This document shows positions 24,395 to 32,826 of a DNA stretch of 64,000 nucleotides, piece after piece. Below the pieces are notes generated by a model. The model was not told the DNA's origin and made no database searches. It saw nothing but the letters and a program-made list of their open reading frames with translations. The DNA is taken from NCBI RefSeq assembly GCF_000367365.1, contig NZ_BARF01000038.1, positions 62,001 through 126,000 of the forward strand, in the 5' to 3' direction. Every line of letters begins with the position of its first letter. Within the stretch, counting starts at the first letter, position 1. Source of the DNA: Streptomyces prunicolor NBRC 13075. GTDB lineage: Bacteria > Actinomycetota > Actinomycetes > Streptomycetales > Streptomycetaceae. A program made the position numbers and the translations under genes.

Positions 24395-25254
24395 CCACCA
24401 TCGCCCCCGGCCGCGAGGAATCGGTCCTGGTCCGCCGCCCCGGCCCGCACGAACTCCATCCCGTACGCACCCACCGGCGCCGGCGCGCACTGGAACTGTC
24501 CCTCGCCGTCGCCGTACCCCTCGCCCTGGTCCTGTGGTGGCAACTGGCCGCCACCCAGGGCTGGATCGACCCCCGCGTCTACCCGGCCCCGTCCACGATC
24601 TTCTCCGACGGCTGGACCCGAGCCGCCGCGGGCGACCTGTGGCCGGACGTCTGGGCCACCACGAAACGCGTCCTGGGCGGCTACGCGATCGGCACGGCAA
24701 CCGGCTACGCCCTGGGCCTGCTGATGGGCTCGCTGTCCCTGGTCCGGGCGGCACTGGAACCACTGCTGGACGCCCTGTACGTCGTACCGAAACTGGCCCT
24801 GCTGCCCGTCTTCCTGAACATGTTCGGCCTGGGCGAAGGCCCGCAGATAGCCCTGGTGGCCGCCACGGTCTTCTTCTTCGTGTGGATCTCGACGATGTCG
24901 GCGGTCCTCGCGATCCCCTCCGGCCACCGCGACGCGGGCCGGGTCTTCGGCGCCACCCCGTGGCAGATGTTCCGCCACGTCCTCCTGCCCGCCTCGCTCC
25001 CCGCGGTCCTGGTGGGCGCGCGGATCGCGGCGGGCGTGGCCGTCCTGGTCATCGTCGCCTCGGAACAGATCGCGGCAACGAACGGCCTGGGCCACCTGAT
25101 CTTCGACTCCCGCGCCCTGTTCGAGAACGACGTGATGTTCGTGGGCATCGTGTGCGTGGCGGTCCTGGGCGTCGTCTTCTCCGAACTGGTGCGGGTGGCA
25201 GGCCGGTTACTCACCCCGTGGGCACCGCGGGACCGAGGACGGGGGCAGTCGTGA
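24391..25254 (+). CDS. ABC transporter permease, taurine/nitrate/sulfonate type
   Basis: A 287-residue membrane subunit with about six helices. It carries the BPD_transp_1 EAA-loop region (about 180-205), here SGHRDAGRVFGATPWQMF with the conserved Gly. A cytoplasmic basic N-terminus precedes the first helix. It starts at ATG 24391, inside the ATPase stop, and its own stop overlaps the next start (GTGA). One permease gene implies a homodimer. Confidence 0.92.
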   Translation: MTTIAPGREESVLVRRPGPHELHPVRTHRRRRALELSLAVAVPLALVLWWQLAATQGWIDPRVYPAPSTIFSDGWTRAAAGDLWPDVWATTKRVLGGYAIGTATGYALGLLMGSLSLVRAALEPLLDALYVVPKLALLPVFLNMFGLGEGPQIALVAATVFFFVWISTMSAVLAIPSGHRDAGRVFGATPWQMFRHVLLPASLPAVLVGARIAAGVAVLVIVASEQIAATNGLGHLIFDSRALFENDVMFVGIVCVAVLGVVFSELVRVAGRLLTPWAPRDRGRGQS

Positions 25255-26396
25255 GACGGCGTGCGTACGGTGTGGCGGTCGTCGTGGCGGCGGTGCTGGC
25301 GTCGGCGGGCTGTTCGTCGAAGTACGCGGACGGCTCCGGGAGTTCGGGCACGGCGACCGCCGGCAACCGCACGGTCGAACCCGTGACCGGCTGCGGCACG
25401 TCGTCCTGGACGGACCCGGCGGACCTCTCCCCCACCCGAACCCCGGCCCGCTGCAAGCCACTTACCCCCGCCCCGCGGCCCCTCCCCAAGACGCGGAAGG
25501 TGACGATCGCGACGGGAACGCTGAGCGCGGAGTACGTGGCCCCGCTCGAAGTCGCCGTCGCCAAGGGCGAGTTCAAGAAGGAGGGCCTGGACGTCAGGCT
25601 CAAGGTGCTCCCGACCCCGGACGCGCTCCCCCTCCTCGCGAAGGGGGACATCGACGCGATGTGGGCGGCTCCGGAGGCGGCCGTCATGAACGGCGTCAAG
25701 GGCGGTTTCGACATCAAGTGGGTCGCCGGGAACTTCTCGCCCGACCCCGAGTCGAAGAGCGGCCTGTGGGTGAAGCTGAAGAAGGGCGAGGCGGCGGCCG
25801 ACGTCCGGATGGCGGGCCGCAGGATGGGCACGATGATCGGCAAGGGCTCGGTGATCGCGTACCCCATGCAGAAGGCTCTCGCGACCCACGGCGGCGGCCT
25901 CGACAAGATCCAGTACCAGCAGCTCGGCTCGGCCGACGTCCTCACCGCCCTCCAGAACGGCGGCGTCGACTCCGCCTGGCTCCTGGACCCGGTCTGGCGC
26001 AAGGTCGACGACAACCCCCAGTACGCCTTCCTGGGCGGCCAACCACAGGGTGAGCCCCTGGGCGGCATGCTGTACGGCCCCAGCCTCCTGAACGACGACG
26101 TGGACGCCGGCGTGGCCCTCCTCCGCGCCTACATCCGCACGGTGAACACGTACTTCGCCGGCGACTACAAGAAGGACCCGTCCTTCGTCGCCTACCTGGC
26201 GAAACTCCTGAAGACGGACGAGGCGGTCCTGAAATCAACCCCGTCCCTCACCATGGACTGGGAGATCCGCGCGGGCACGACGACGCGGTTGCAGGCCGCG
26301 TACAAGGCGGCGGGCGTGTCAAAGGGGGCCGCACTGCCGGAATCCAGGACGGTGAACCGCTCCCTGTACGAGGAGGCGGTGGGCCACCAGCCATAG
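25251..26396 (+). CDS. ABC transporter substrate-binding lipoprotein
   Basis: A 381-residue lipoprotein. The signal peptide ends LASAGC (lipobox, Cys near 21), followed by a Ser/Gly-rich linker. Residues 80-370 form a periplasmic-binding fold of the NMT1/TauA type (GTLSAEYVAPLEVAVAKGEF, then DALPLLAKGDIDAMWAAPEA). The ligand is unknown; relatives bind sulfonates, nitrate or pyrimidine precursors. The GTG start overlaps the permease stop by four bases. The C-terminal half ends just before a bidirectional terminator shared with the initiator tRNA. Confidence 0.9.
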   Translation: MRRRAYGVAVVVAAVLASAGCSSKYADGSGSSGTATAGNRTVEPVTGCGTSSWTDPADLSPTRTPARCKPLTPAPRPLPKTRKVTIATGTLSAEYVAPLEVAVAKGEFKKEGLDVRLKVLPTPDALPLLAKGDIDAMWAAPEAAVMNGVKGGFDIKWVAGNFSPDPESKSGLWVKLKKGEAAADVRMAGRRMGTMIGKGSVIAYPMQKALATHGGGLDKIQYQQLGSADVLTALQNGGVDSAWLLDPVWRKVDDNPQYAFLGGQPQGEPLGGMLYGPSLLNDDVDAGVALLRAYIRTVNTYFAGDYKKDPSFVAYLAKLLKTDEAVLKSTPSLTMDWEIRAGTTTRLQAAYKAAGVSKGAALPESRTVNRSLYEEAVGHQP

Positions 26397-26401
26397 AAAC
26401 A

Positions 26402-26439
26402 CCGAGGGCCGGAACCCATTTCTGGATTCCGGCCCTCGG
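26402..26439. terminator. Bidirectional terminator between ABC operon and tRNA-fMet
   Basis: Perfect 13-bp arms (CCGAGGGCCGGAA and TTCCGGCCCTCGG) with a 12-base loop. It sits five bases after the stop of the plus-strand binding-protein gene and seven bases beyond the 3' end of the minus-strand tRNA. Confidence 0.82.
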
Positions 26440-26446
26440 CCTTCAG

Positions 26447-26520
26447 TAGCGGGGACAGGATTTGAACCTGCGACCTCTGGGTTATGAGCCCAGCGAGCTA
26501 CCGAGCTGCTCCACCCCGCG
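26447..26520 (-). tRNA. Initiator tRNA-fMet (CAU), copy 1
   Basis: A 74-base tRNA read on the minus strand, without encoded CCA. The anticodon CAU lies in GGGCTCATAACCC. Three consecutive G-C pairs in the anticodon stem and an unpaired first base (C1 opposite U72) identify it as the initiator, not the elongator. The T-arm carries GGTTCAAATCC. The sequence is identical to the copy at 28896-28969. Confidence 0.96.
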
Positions 26521-26633
26521 TCGGTAAACACAACACTACGTCAGCCGTACGCAGAGAAGCAAATCGTTTAACACCGCAGGTCAGAGCCACACAGCGGAGA
26601 CGTTCCAACGCGAGCCGCCTACCTCCAGCCCAT

Positions 26634-26777
26634 CCGGCCTCCACCTTTCAGCGCGGGCCGCCACCACTCAGCCCGCCCGGCCCCCACCTTTCAGCACAGG
26701 CCGCCACCACTCAGCCCGTCCGGCGTTTGAGGACGAGGCCGTCCAGGCCGAAGGGGGTCTGGGGGCGGAGCCCCCAG
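26634..26777. repeat. Two 43-bp direct repeats followed by a GC hairpin element
   Basis: Copies at 26634-26676 and 26677-26719 share CCACCTTTCAGC, GGCCGCCACCACTCAGCCCG and flanking bases. A third start at 26720 diverges into CCGGCGTTTGAGGACGAGGC, a very common Streptomyces intergenic motif. It ends in a perfect 8-bp hairpin (26759-26777, CTGGGGGC-GGA-GCCCCCAG). The element lies at the 3' end of the minus-strand Sel1 gene and may act as its terminator. Together with 26521-26633 it makes a 319-base gap with no gene. Confidence 0.75.
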
Positions 26778-26839
26778 GCGGGGCGGAAGGGGCGGCAGCC
26801 CCCAGGGATGGGACGGGTAGGGGCGGCGGGGGCGAAAAA

Positions 26840-28690
26840 CTACGCCGTCAGCTCCTGCCGCAACGCATCCCGCAACCGAGCCGCCCGCTCAGAAACCTCC
26901 CGAGGCCCAAGCGTCACCGCCCGATCAGCCCACCGCTGCCCCTCTGCCAGCTCACCTCGACGCGCGTAAACCAGAGCCAACCGCAACGCAGCCCGCCCAT
27001 GCCCCGCATCAGCGGCCCGAGCCCACCACACCGCAGCCTCCGGCTCACTCCCCTCCCGAGCCAGCAACAGCCCAAGATTGAAAGCCCCGTTACGAGACCC
27101 GGCCTCGGCAGCCTCCCGATACCACCGAGCCGCCTCGACGACATCGCCCCGCGCAGCGGCCAGCATCCCGACCCGAACCTGCGCCCGCCGATGCCCCTGA
27201 GAAGCCGCCCGCTCGTACCACTCCTCACACTCGGTCTTCTCATGCACCTGCTCACCCAGCTCATGCGCAGGCGCAGGCGGCCGCCGAGCATCGAGCACCG
27301 AGGCCAACCGATAAGCCGCCTCCGCACTCCCCCCACCCGCGGCACACCGCAGATGCCGCTCGGCCTCCCGCTCGTCCCCGTCCCGCAGCCGAGCGATCCC
27401 GACCTGCAACGCCGCCTCCGTGTGCCCGGCAGCAGCGGCCCGCTCGTACCAGGGCAGCGCGACGCCCTCCTCACCCCGCCCCGCGAAGAGAATCCCGAGG
27501 TTGAACGCCGCGTCCACGCTCCCGGCCTCGGCCGCCTTGGAGAACCACGGCTCGGCCCCGGTCGCGTCGCCGCCCTGGAGCAGCAGCACGGCCAGCGCGT
27601 TCGCCGCCTCGCGGTGCCCGGCGTAGGCCGCCCGCCGGTACCACTGCTCGGCCTGCGCGGTACGCGCCTGCTCGGCACACAACAGCCCAAGGTTGTAAGC
27701 GCCGTTCACATCACCGGCGTCCATCGCGGCCCGGTACCACCGCTCGGCGGTCTGTGTCTCGCCGCGCTCGGCGTGCAGCGCGCCCAGCGCGTTGGCCGCG
27801 TTGCCGTCACCGTCCTGGGCAGCACGGAGCCACCACACGGCGGCGCTCTCGGTGTCGCCGGCGTCGCGCAGCAGGAACCCGAGCGCGCAGGCGGCCCGCG
27901 CCTCCCCGTCCTTGGCGGACGTCAGATACCAGCGCCCGGCCTCCTTGAGCTCGCCCCGCTTCTCCAGGATCGCCCCGAGCTGCAGCGCGGCCCGCTGATG
28001 CCCACGCGCGGCGGCCTGCCGGTACCACTGCTCGGCCTCGTTCCCGGGATCCCCGGCGGAATCAGAGGTTCCGGAGGCCGAGGCGACACCGTTGTCAGCC
28101 CCACCGTCGTACTCGTACTCGTCCTCGTGCGGCGTACGGCGATCAAGCGCCCGCGCCAGCCGGTACGCGGCCTCGCGGTGCCCGCGCTCGGCGGCGGAGC
28201 GCATCCACTGCTCGGCCAGGGCGTCCCCGCGGTGCTCCAGCAGATCGGCGAGGGCGTACGCGCCCAGCGCGTGGCCCTGTTCGGCGGACTGGCGCAGCCA
28301 GTACTCGGCGGCGGGCTCGTCGCCGCGCTCGCGGTGGTACCGGCCGAGCGCGTGCGCGGCGGCGGCGGAACCGGCCACGGCCGCGATCCGCCACCAGCCG
28401 GCGGCGTCGTCGGTGTATCCGCGCTGGTGCAGGAGAACGCCGAGGTTGTTGGCCGCGGCCCGGTCGCCCTCGGCGGTGGCGGCACGCAGCAGGGGCTCGG
28501 CTCCGTCGAGATCACCGCGGCGCAGCAGCATCGCTCCGAGGACACTCGTCGCCTCGACGTCGCCGGCCTGCGCGGCGAGCCGTGTACGTGCCTCGTCGAC
28601 AACCTCCCCGTCACCGGACTCGTCCCGGTCGGAAGGCTGCACAAAACGCCCTGTATCCAACAGAGTTGCCTTGTCCCCCATAACGTCCAT
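26840..28690 (-). CDS. Sel1/TPR-repeat protein
   Basis: A 616-residue protein built almost entirely of about 14-15 Sel1-like repeats of 34-36 residues, with the recurring pattern A..LG.L....G....A..W...AA..G. An acidic linker (about residues 205-235, DEYEYDGGADNG) interrupts the array. There are no signal peptide, membrane helix or catalytic motifs. Such solenoids scaffold protein complexes. I start at the ATG at 28690; a second ATG three codons later is equally possible. It is flanked by two identical initiator tRNA genes on the same strand. Confidence 0.87.
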   Translation of the reverse strand: MDVMGDKATLLDTGRFVQPSDRDESGDGEVVDEARTRLAAQAGDVEATSVLGAMLLRRGDLDGAEPLLRAATAEGDRAAANNLGVLLHQRGYTDDAAGWWRIAAVAGSAAAAHALGRYHRERGDEPAAEYWLRQSAEQGHALGAYALADLLEHRGDALAEQWMRSAAERGHREAAYRLARALDRRTPHEDEYEYDGGADNGVASASGTSDSAGDPGNEAEQWYRQAAARGHQRAALQLGAILEKRGELKEAGRWYLTSAKDGEARAACALGFLLRDAGDTESAAVWWLRAAQDGDGNAANALGALHAERGETQTAERWYRAAMDAGDVNGAYNLGLLCAEQARTAQAEQWYRRAAYAGHREAANALAVLLLQGGDATGAEPWFSKAAEAGSVDAAFNLGILFAGRGEEGVALPWYERAAAAGHTEAALQVGIARLRDGDEREAERHLRCAAGGGSAEAAYRLASVLDARRPPAPAHELGEQVHEKTECEEWYERAASQGHRRAQVRVGMLAAARGDVVEAARWYREAAEAGSRNGAFNLGLLLAREGSEPEAAVWWARAADAGHGRAALRLALVYARRGELAEGQRWADRAVTLGPREVSERAARLRDALRQELTA

Positions 28691-28851
28691 CGTCGCACCA
28701 CCTGCAACCTGGGTACACCTGGTATACCGCAGCCAGTGAGGTCTCTACAGCGTTTTGTCGACATGCCCACAGAGAGACAACACAAACACGGTTTCACCAA
28801 GTCCCCCCGGCGGCACGGCCGTCACCCTCGTCGGCACATGCGTTCGCACAG

Positions 28852-28890
28852 CGCGAAGGCCCGGATCCTTGGAGGATCCGGGCCTTCGCG
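28852..28890 (-). terminator. Terminator of tRNA-fMet copy 2
   Basis: Perfect 17-bp arms (28852-28868 and 28874-28890) with a 5-base loop. It begins five bases beyond the tRNA 3' end, between the tRNA and the Sel1 gene. Confidence 0.85.
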
Positions 28891-28895
28891 ATCAG

Positions 28896-28969
28896 TAGCG
28901 GGGACAGGATTTGAACCTGCGACCTCTGGGTTATGAGCCCAGCGAGCTACCGAGCTGCTCCACCCCGCG
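28896..28969 (-). tRNA. Initiator tRNA-fMet (CAU), copy 2
   Basis: A 74-base tRNA identical to the copy at 26447-26520, with the initiator hallmarks (three G-C anticodon-stem pairs, C1 unpaired with U72, CAU anticodon). A strong hairpin lies directly downstream. No CCA is encoded. Confidence 0.96.
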
Positions 28970-29041
28970 CCGTTGTGTTGCAACCGTACCACGGCGCGGG
29001 ACGGACCTCTGACCTAGTGATCAACTGCCGTCTGAGCTGCG

Positions 29042-31999
29042 CTAACCACTCGAACTGCTCGGACTGCTCGACGCACTGGGACCACTGCTCGGACTGCTGC
29101 TGGGACTCGCGCTGCTCTTGCCACTGCCGCTGGACTTGCTTGCGGCGGCCTGCGCTTCCTCGGCCCGCTTCAGCGCGGCCTGAAGATCCTTCTGCGCCTG
29201 CCCGTACGCCTCCCAGTCGCCCTTCTTGAGCGCCGTCTGCCCGGCGTCGAACGCCTTCTGGGCGTCGCTCAACGCCGCCTGGACCGTCGGGTTGCTGGAT
29301 GTCGGTGGACTGGTGCTCTCGTCCGGTGGCGTAGTCGTACTGCTCTCCGCCCCGAAGACCTTGTTGAGCCCCTCGTCCAGCGTGTCCTCGAAGGCGGTCT
29401 TGTTCCCGTAGGCCACCAACACCTTGCGCAAGAGCGGGTACTTGAGTCCACCACCGCGTACGTAGACGGGCTCTACGTAGAGCAGTCCCCCGTCGAGCGG
29501 CACCGTCAGCAGGTTGCCGTACTCGATGTCGGAGTCGCCGCCCTTGAGCAGCTTGATGGATTCGGCGATGTCCTGTTGGGAGTTGAAGGCGCTCTGCACC
29601 TGTTTAGGCCCGCCGACGGTCGTGCTGGTCGGCAGCTTCAGGATTCTGATCTTGCCGTAGTCCGGGGTGCCTGCCTCGGAGTCGACGGCCATGAAGGCGC
29701 TGAGGTTGTCTCTGCCGTTCGGTGTGAACGTCGTCGTCAACGAGAAGGCCTGCGCGGACTGGTCCGGCATCTTCATGCTCAAGTAGTACGGCGGCACCGC
29801 ACTGTTGGACTGGTTCGTCGGGTCGTTCGGGACCTGCCACACCTCGCTGCCGCTGAGGAACGTCTGCGCGTCCGTCACGTGGTAGCGGGTGAGGAGTTCG
29901 CGCTGGACCTTGAACAGGTCCTGCGGGTACCGGAGATGGGCCATCAGCGAGGACGAGATGTCCTTCTTGGGCTCGACCGTGTTCGGGAACGCCTTCATCC
30001 AGGTCTTCAGGACCGGGTCCTTGGTGTCCCACTGGTAGAGCTTGACGGCACCGGTGTACGCGTCGACGGTCGCCTTCACCGAGTTGCGGATGTAGTTGAC
30101 CTGGTTCTGCTGGGCCACCACCGTGCGGTTGTTGTTGGTCGCGGTCAGCGAGTCGGCCGTGGTGTCACCCAGGGTCGTACGCGAGGCGTACGGGTATCCG
30201 TTGCTCGTCGTGTACGCGTCGACGATCCACTGGATACGGCCGTCCACGACCGCCGGGTAGGCGTCGCCGTCGATGGTCAGCCAGGGCGCCACTGCCTCGA
30301 CGCGGTCCTTGGGCGTGCGGTTGTACAGGATCCGCGAACCCTCGCCGATCGCACCGGAGTAGAGGATCTGCGGCTCGTTGAACGCCACCGCGTACGCCGC
30401 CCGGTTGAGCGGGTTGGAGAGGTTGACCCCGCTCTTGCCGGTGTAGCTGGTGGTCTTCTCACCGCTGTCGTCGGAGTAGTCGATCTCCTTCTGGGGACCG
30501 CCGACGATCGAGTACGTGGTGGTCTTCTCGCCGTAGTAGATCTGCTGCTCGTACTTGCCGAGGTCACCCGTGGACGGCAGATCGGACTCGGTGAAGACCG
30601 GGCGGCCCTCGGAGTCGACCGCGGTGCCCTTGGCCGCGACCACGCCGTAGCCGTGCGTGTAGCGGAAGTGGTCGTTGATCCAGTTGTTCTTCGGAATGCC
30701 GTTGAGGTTCAGCTCACGCAGACCGATGACCGTGTCCTGGTCCTTGCCGTCCTCGCTGTAGCGGTCGACATCCAGGTTGGTCGGGAACGCGTAGTAGTTC
30801 CTGATCTGCTGGAGCTGCTGGAACGTGGGCGACACGACGTTCGGGTCCACGATCCGGATGCTCGCCGTGGAGTCGACGTCGGACCGCAGCTTGGTCTTGT
30901 CCTTGGTGGTGCTCGTGCCCGAGTACTCCGTGACCTTGGTGTCGTCGATGCCGTAGGCCTCGCGCGTCGCCTTCAGGTTCTTCTGGACGTACGGGGCTTC
31001 CTTGGCCTGCTCGTTCGGCTGGACCGTGAACTTCTGGACGATCGCCGGGTACAGGCCACCGATGAGGATCGCGGAGAGCACCATCAGGCCGAAGCCGATG
31101 ACGGGCAGTTGCCAGGTGCGCCGCCACAGGGTGGCGAAGAACAGCAGCGCGCAGATGACGGCGATGCAGAACAGGATCGTCTTGGCCGGCAGATACGCGT
31201 TCGCGTCGACGTATCTGAGGCCCGTCCAATCACCGGTCGCCTTGAAGTCGCTGGATTTGACCGCGAGTCCGTACCTGTCGAGCCAGTAGGCCACCGCCTT
31301 GAGGGCGACGAAGATGCCGAGCAGTACCGACAGATGTCCGGTGGCCGCGGCCGTGGCACGCGCGCCCGGGCTGGTGATGCGCAGGCCGCCGTACAGGTAG
31401 TGCGTCAGCGCGGCGGCGAGCAGCGAGAGGATCGCGGCGGCGAAGCCGAAGCCGAGCAGGAAGCGGTACCAGGGCAGGTCGAACGCGTAGAAGGACACGT
31501 CGAGGTGGAACTGCGGGTCCTTCTGGTGGAAGGGCACGCCGTTGACCCACATCAGCCAGACCCGCCACTGACTGGACGCGGACGCCCCCGCGATCAGCCC
31601 GACCAGGGCGGTGATCGCCAGAAGCAGCCACTTCTTGTAGGGCGCGATGCCCATGCGGTAGCGGTCGAGGCTCTGCTGCTCCATCGACATGGCGCTGAGT
31701 GGCGGGCGCAGGCGGTGCGCCAGCCAGATGTTCACACCGACCGCGGCCGCCATCAGGAGGCCGAAGACGAAGAACAGGCCGATCTTCGTCGTCAGGGTCG
31801 TCGTGAACACGGACGAGTAATGCACCGACCGGTACCAGAGCCAGTCCGTCCAGAAGCCCGCGAACATCGTGAACGCCATGCCGAGTACGGCAAGGACGCC
31901 CAGTGTCATGAGCAAAGTCCGGACGCGCCGGGACGGGCGGCCCACTCTGATCCGCGGCCCTTGCGGGCCTCCGCCGCGGTCCGGCATCTGGAAAGCCAA
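29042..31999 (-). CDS. UPF0182 family large membrane protein
   Basis: A 985-residue protein conserved across Actinobacteria. Seven or so membrane helices lie in residues 25-330, with WYRSVHYSSVF, then PFHQKDPQFHLDVSFYAFDLPW between them. They are followed by a large extracellular domain rich in Tyr/Asn/Thr (about 340-880), and the C-terminal 60 residues are Ala/Lys then Ser/Gly low complexity. I chose the TTG at 31999 because GAGG lies eight bases before it and the S. coelicolor relative, as I recall, begins with the same AFQMPDRGG; an ATG four codons later is the alternative. Function is unknown. It is divergent from the PPA1309-type gene. Confidence 0.9.
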   Translation of the reverse strand: MAFQMPDRGGGPQGPRIRVGRPSRRVRTLLMTLGVLAVLGMAFTMFAGFWTDWLWYRSVHYSSVFTTTLTTKIGLFFVFGLLMAAAVGVNIWLAHRLRPPLSAMSMEQQSLDRYRMGIAPYKKWLLLAITALVGLIAGASASSQWRVWLMWVNGVPFHQKDPQFHLDVSFYAFDLPWYRFLLGFGFAAAILSLLAAALTHYLYGGLRITSPGARATAAATGHLSVLLGIFVALKAVAYWLDRYGLAVKSSDFKATGDWTGLRYVDANAYLPAKTILFCIAVICALLFFATLWRRTWQLPVIGFGLMVLSAILIGGLYPAIVQKFTVQPNEQAKEAPYVQKNLKATREAYGIDDTKVTEYSGTSTTKDKTKLRSDVDSTASIRIVDPNVVSPTFQQLQQIRNYYAFPTNLDVDRYSEDGKDQDTVIGLRELNLNGIPKNNWINDHFRYTHGYGVVAAKGTAVDSEGRPVFTESDLPSTGDLGKYEQQIYYGEKTTTYSIVGGPQKEIDYSDDSGEKTTSYTGKSGVNLSNPLNRAAYAVAFNEPQILYSGAIGEGSRILYNRTPKDRVEAVAPWLTIDGDAYPAVVDGRIQWIVDAYTTSNGYPYASRTTLGDTTADSLTATNNNRTVVAQQNQVNYIRNSVKATVDAYTGAVKLYQWDTKDPVLKTWMKAFPNTVEPKKDISSSLMAHLRYPQDLFKVQRELLTRYHVTDAQTFLSGSEVWQVPNDPTNQSNSAVPPYYLSMKMPDQSAQAFSLTTTFTPNGRDNLSAFMAVDSEAGTPDYGKIRILKLPTSTTVGGPKQVQSAFNSQQDIAESIKLLKGGDSDIEYGNLLTVPLDGGLLYVEPVYVRGGGLKYPLLRKVLVAYGNKTAFEDTLDEGLNKVFGAESSTTTPPDESTSPPTSSNPTVQAALSDAQKAFDAGQTALKKGDWEAYGQAQKDLQAALKRAEEAQAAASKSSGSGKSSASPSSSPSSGPSASSSPSSSSG

Positions 32000-32161
32000 G
32001 GTGCGCACCTCGAAGTTCGCTGTTGGTCGCTGTCGTTGCGTCAGGTTCCCGGTTTCGGGGACCCTCCGTAGCCCCGCGTGATCGCGGGCCCACACCTATG
32101 CAACTTACTCACCGTTTACTCGGTTCCCGATTCCGGCCATGAACGAGGCAGGATTGTGACC

Positions 32162-32704
32162 ATGTCCAACACTCCCATGGCAGCGAACCCCCTCACCCGG
32201 GCCGTACTCGAGATCGACGAGTACGCCGCCGGGCTCGGCTGGGACCAGCCCGCTCGCCTCTTCGCCCTGGTAGACACCGCGCGGCTGCGGGCCCAGGAAC
32301 CCGGCCTCGCGGCCCAACTCGGCCTTCAGGAAGAGTCCGCGACCGTCGGTCTCACCCCGATCGAGCAGGAGGAAATCCCGGCTGGAAAGCCGCTGGACGA
32401 GTTCCTCGGCACGATCGCCTGGCCCGACGCGGTGGCCGGCTGCGCGCTCACGGTCGAGCGCCTGATGCTGCCGCCGTCCGCCGAGGCCTCCGTCCCGGAC
32501 GGCCTCAGCGAGAAGAAGCTCACCGAGTGGGTCGCCCAGCACCCCGACCGCCAGGAGGTCCGCATGACGGTCGCGGTCCTGCGCGACGGCACCCGCGACT
32601 CGGCCCTGCGCCTGCGCGAGAAGGACTCCCCCACGGAGGTCCTCACGGGCGGCGCCCTGGTTCCCGGCCTCGCCGAGGCCCTGTCCGCGACCTTCGAGGA
32701 CTGA
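32162..32704 (+). CDS. PPA1309 family protein
   Basis: A 180-residue soluble protein of an actinobacterial family with no known activity. The N-terminal segment NPLTRAVLEIDEYAAGLGWD and the WPDAVAGCALTVERLMLPP region are the conserved parts. The ATG at 32162 has GAGGCAGG upstream; a GTG two codons earlier is possible. It is divergent from the UPF0182 gene. Its 3' end meets the PDZ protease gene through a very strong shared terminator. Confidence 0.85.
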   Translation: MSNTPMAANPLTRAVLEIDEYAAGLGWDQPARLFALVDTARLRAQEPGLAAQLGLQEESATVGLTPIEQEEIPAGKPLDEFLGTIAWPDAVAGCALTVERLMLPPSAEASVPDGLSEKKLTEWVAQHPDRQEVRMTVAVLRDGTRDSALRLREKDSPTEVLTGGALVPGLAEALSATFED

Positions 32705-32727
32705 CGTCGTCCGCTACGACTCCGGTT

Positions 32728-32788
32728 CCTTGCCTACGACTCCGGGGGCGCCCTCTGTGTGAGGGCGCCCCCGGAGTCGTAGGCAAGG
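32728..32788. terminator. Bidirectional terminator with perfect 28-bp stem
   Basis: Arms 32728-32755 and 32761-32788 are perfectly complementary over 28 bases with a 5-base loop. It separates two convergent genes. CTACGACTCCGG from the left arm also occurs just before it (32714-32725). Confidence 0.9.
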
Positions 32789-32826
32789 TCTTCTTAAGAA
32801 GAGGCCTGTTTTAGGAAGAGACTTGT

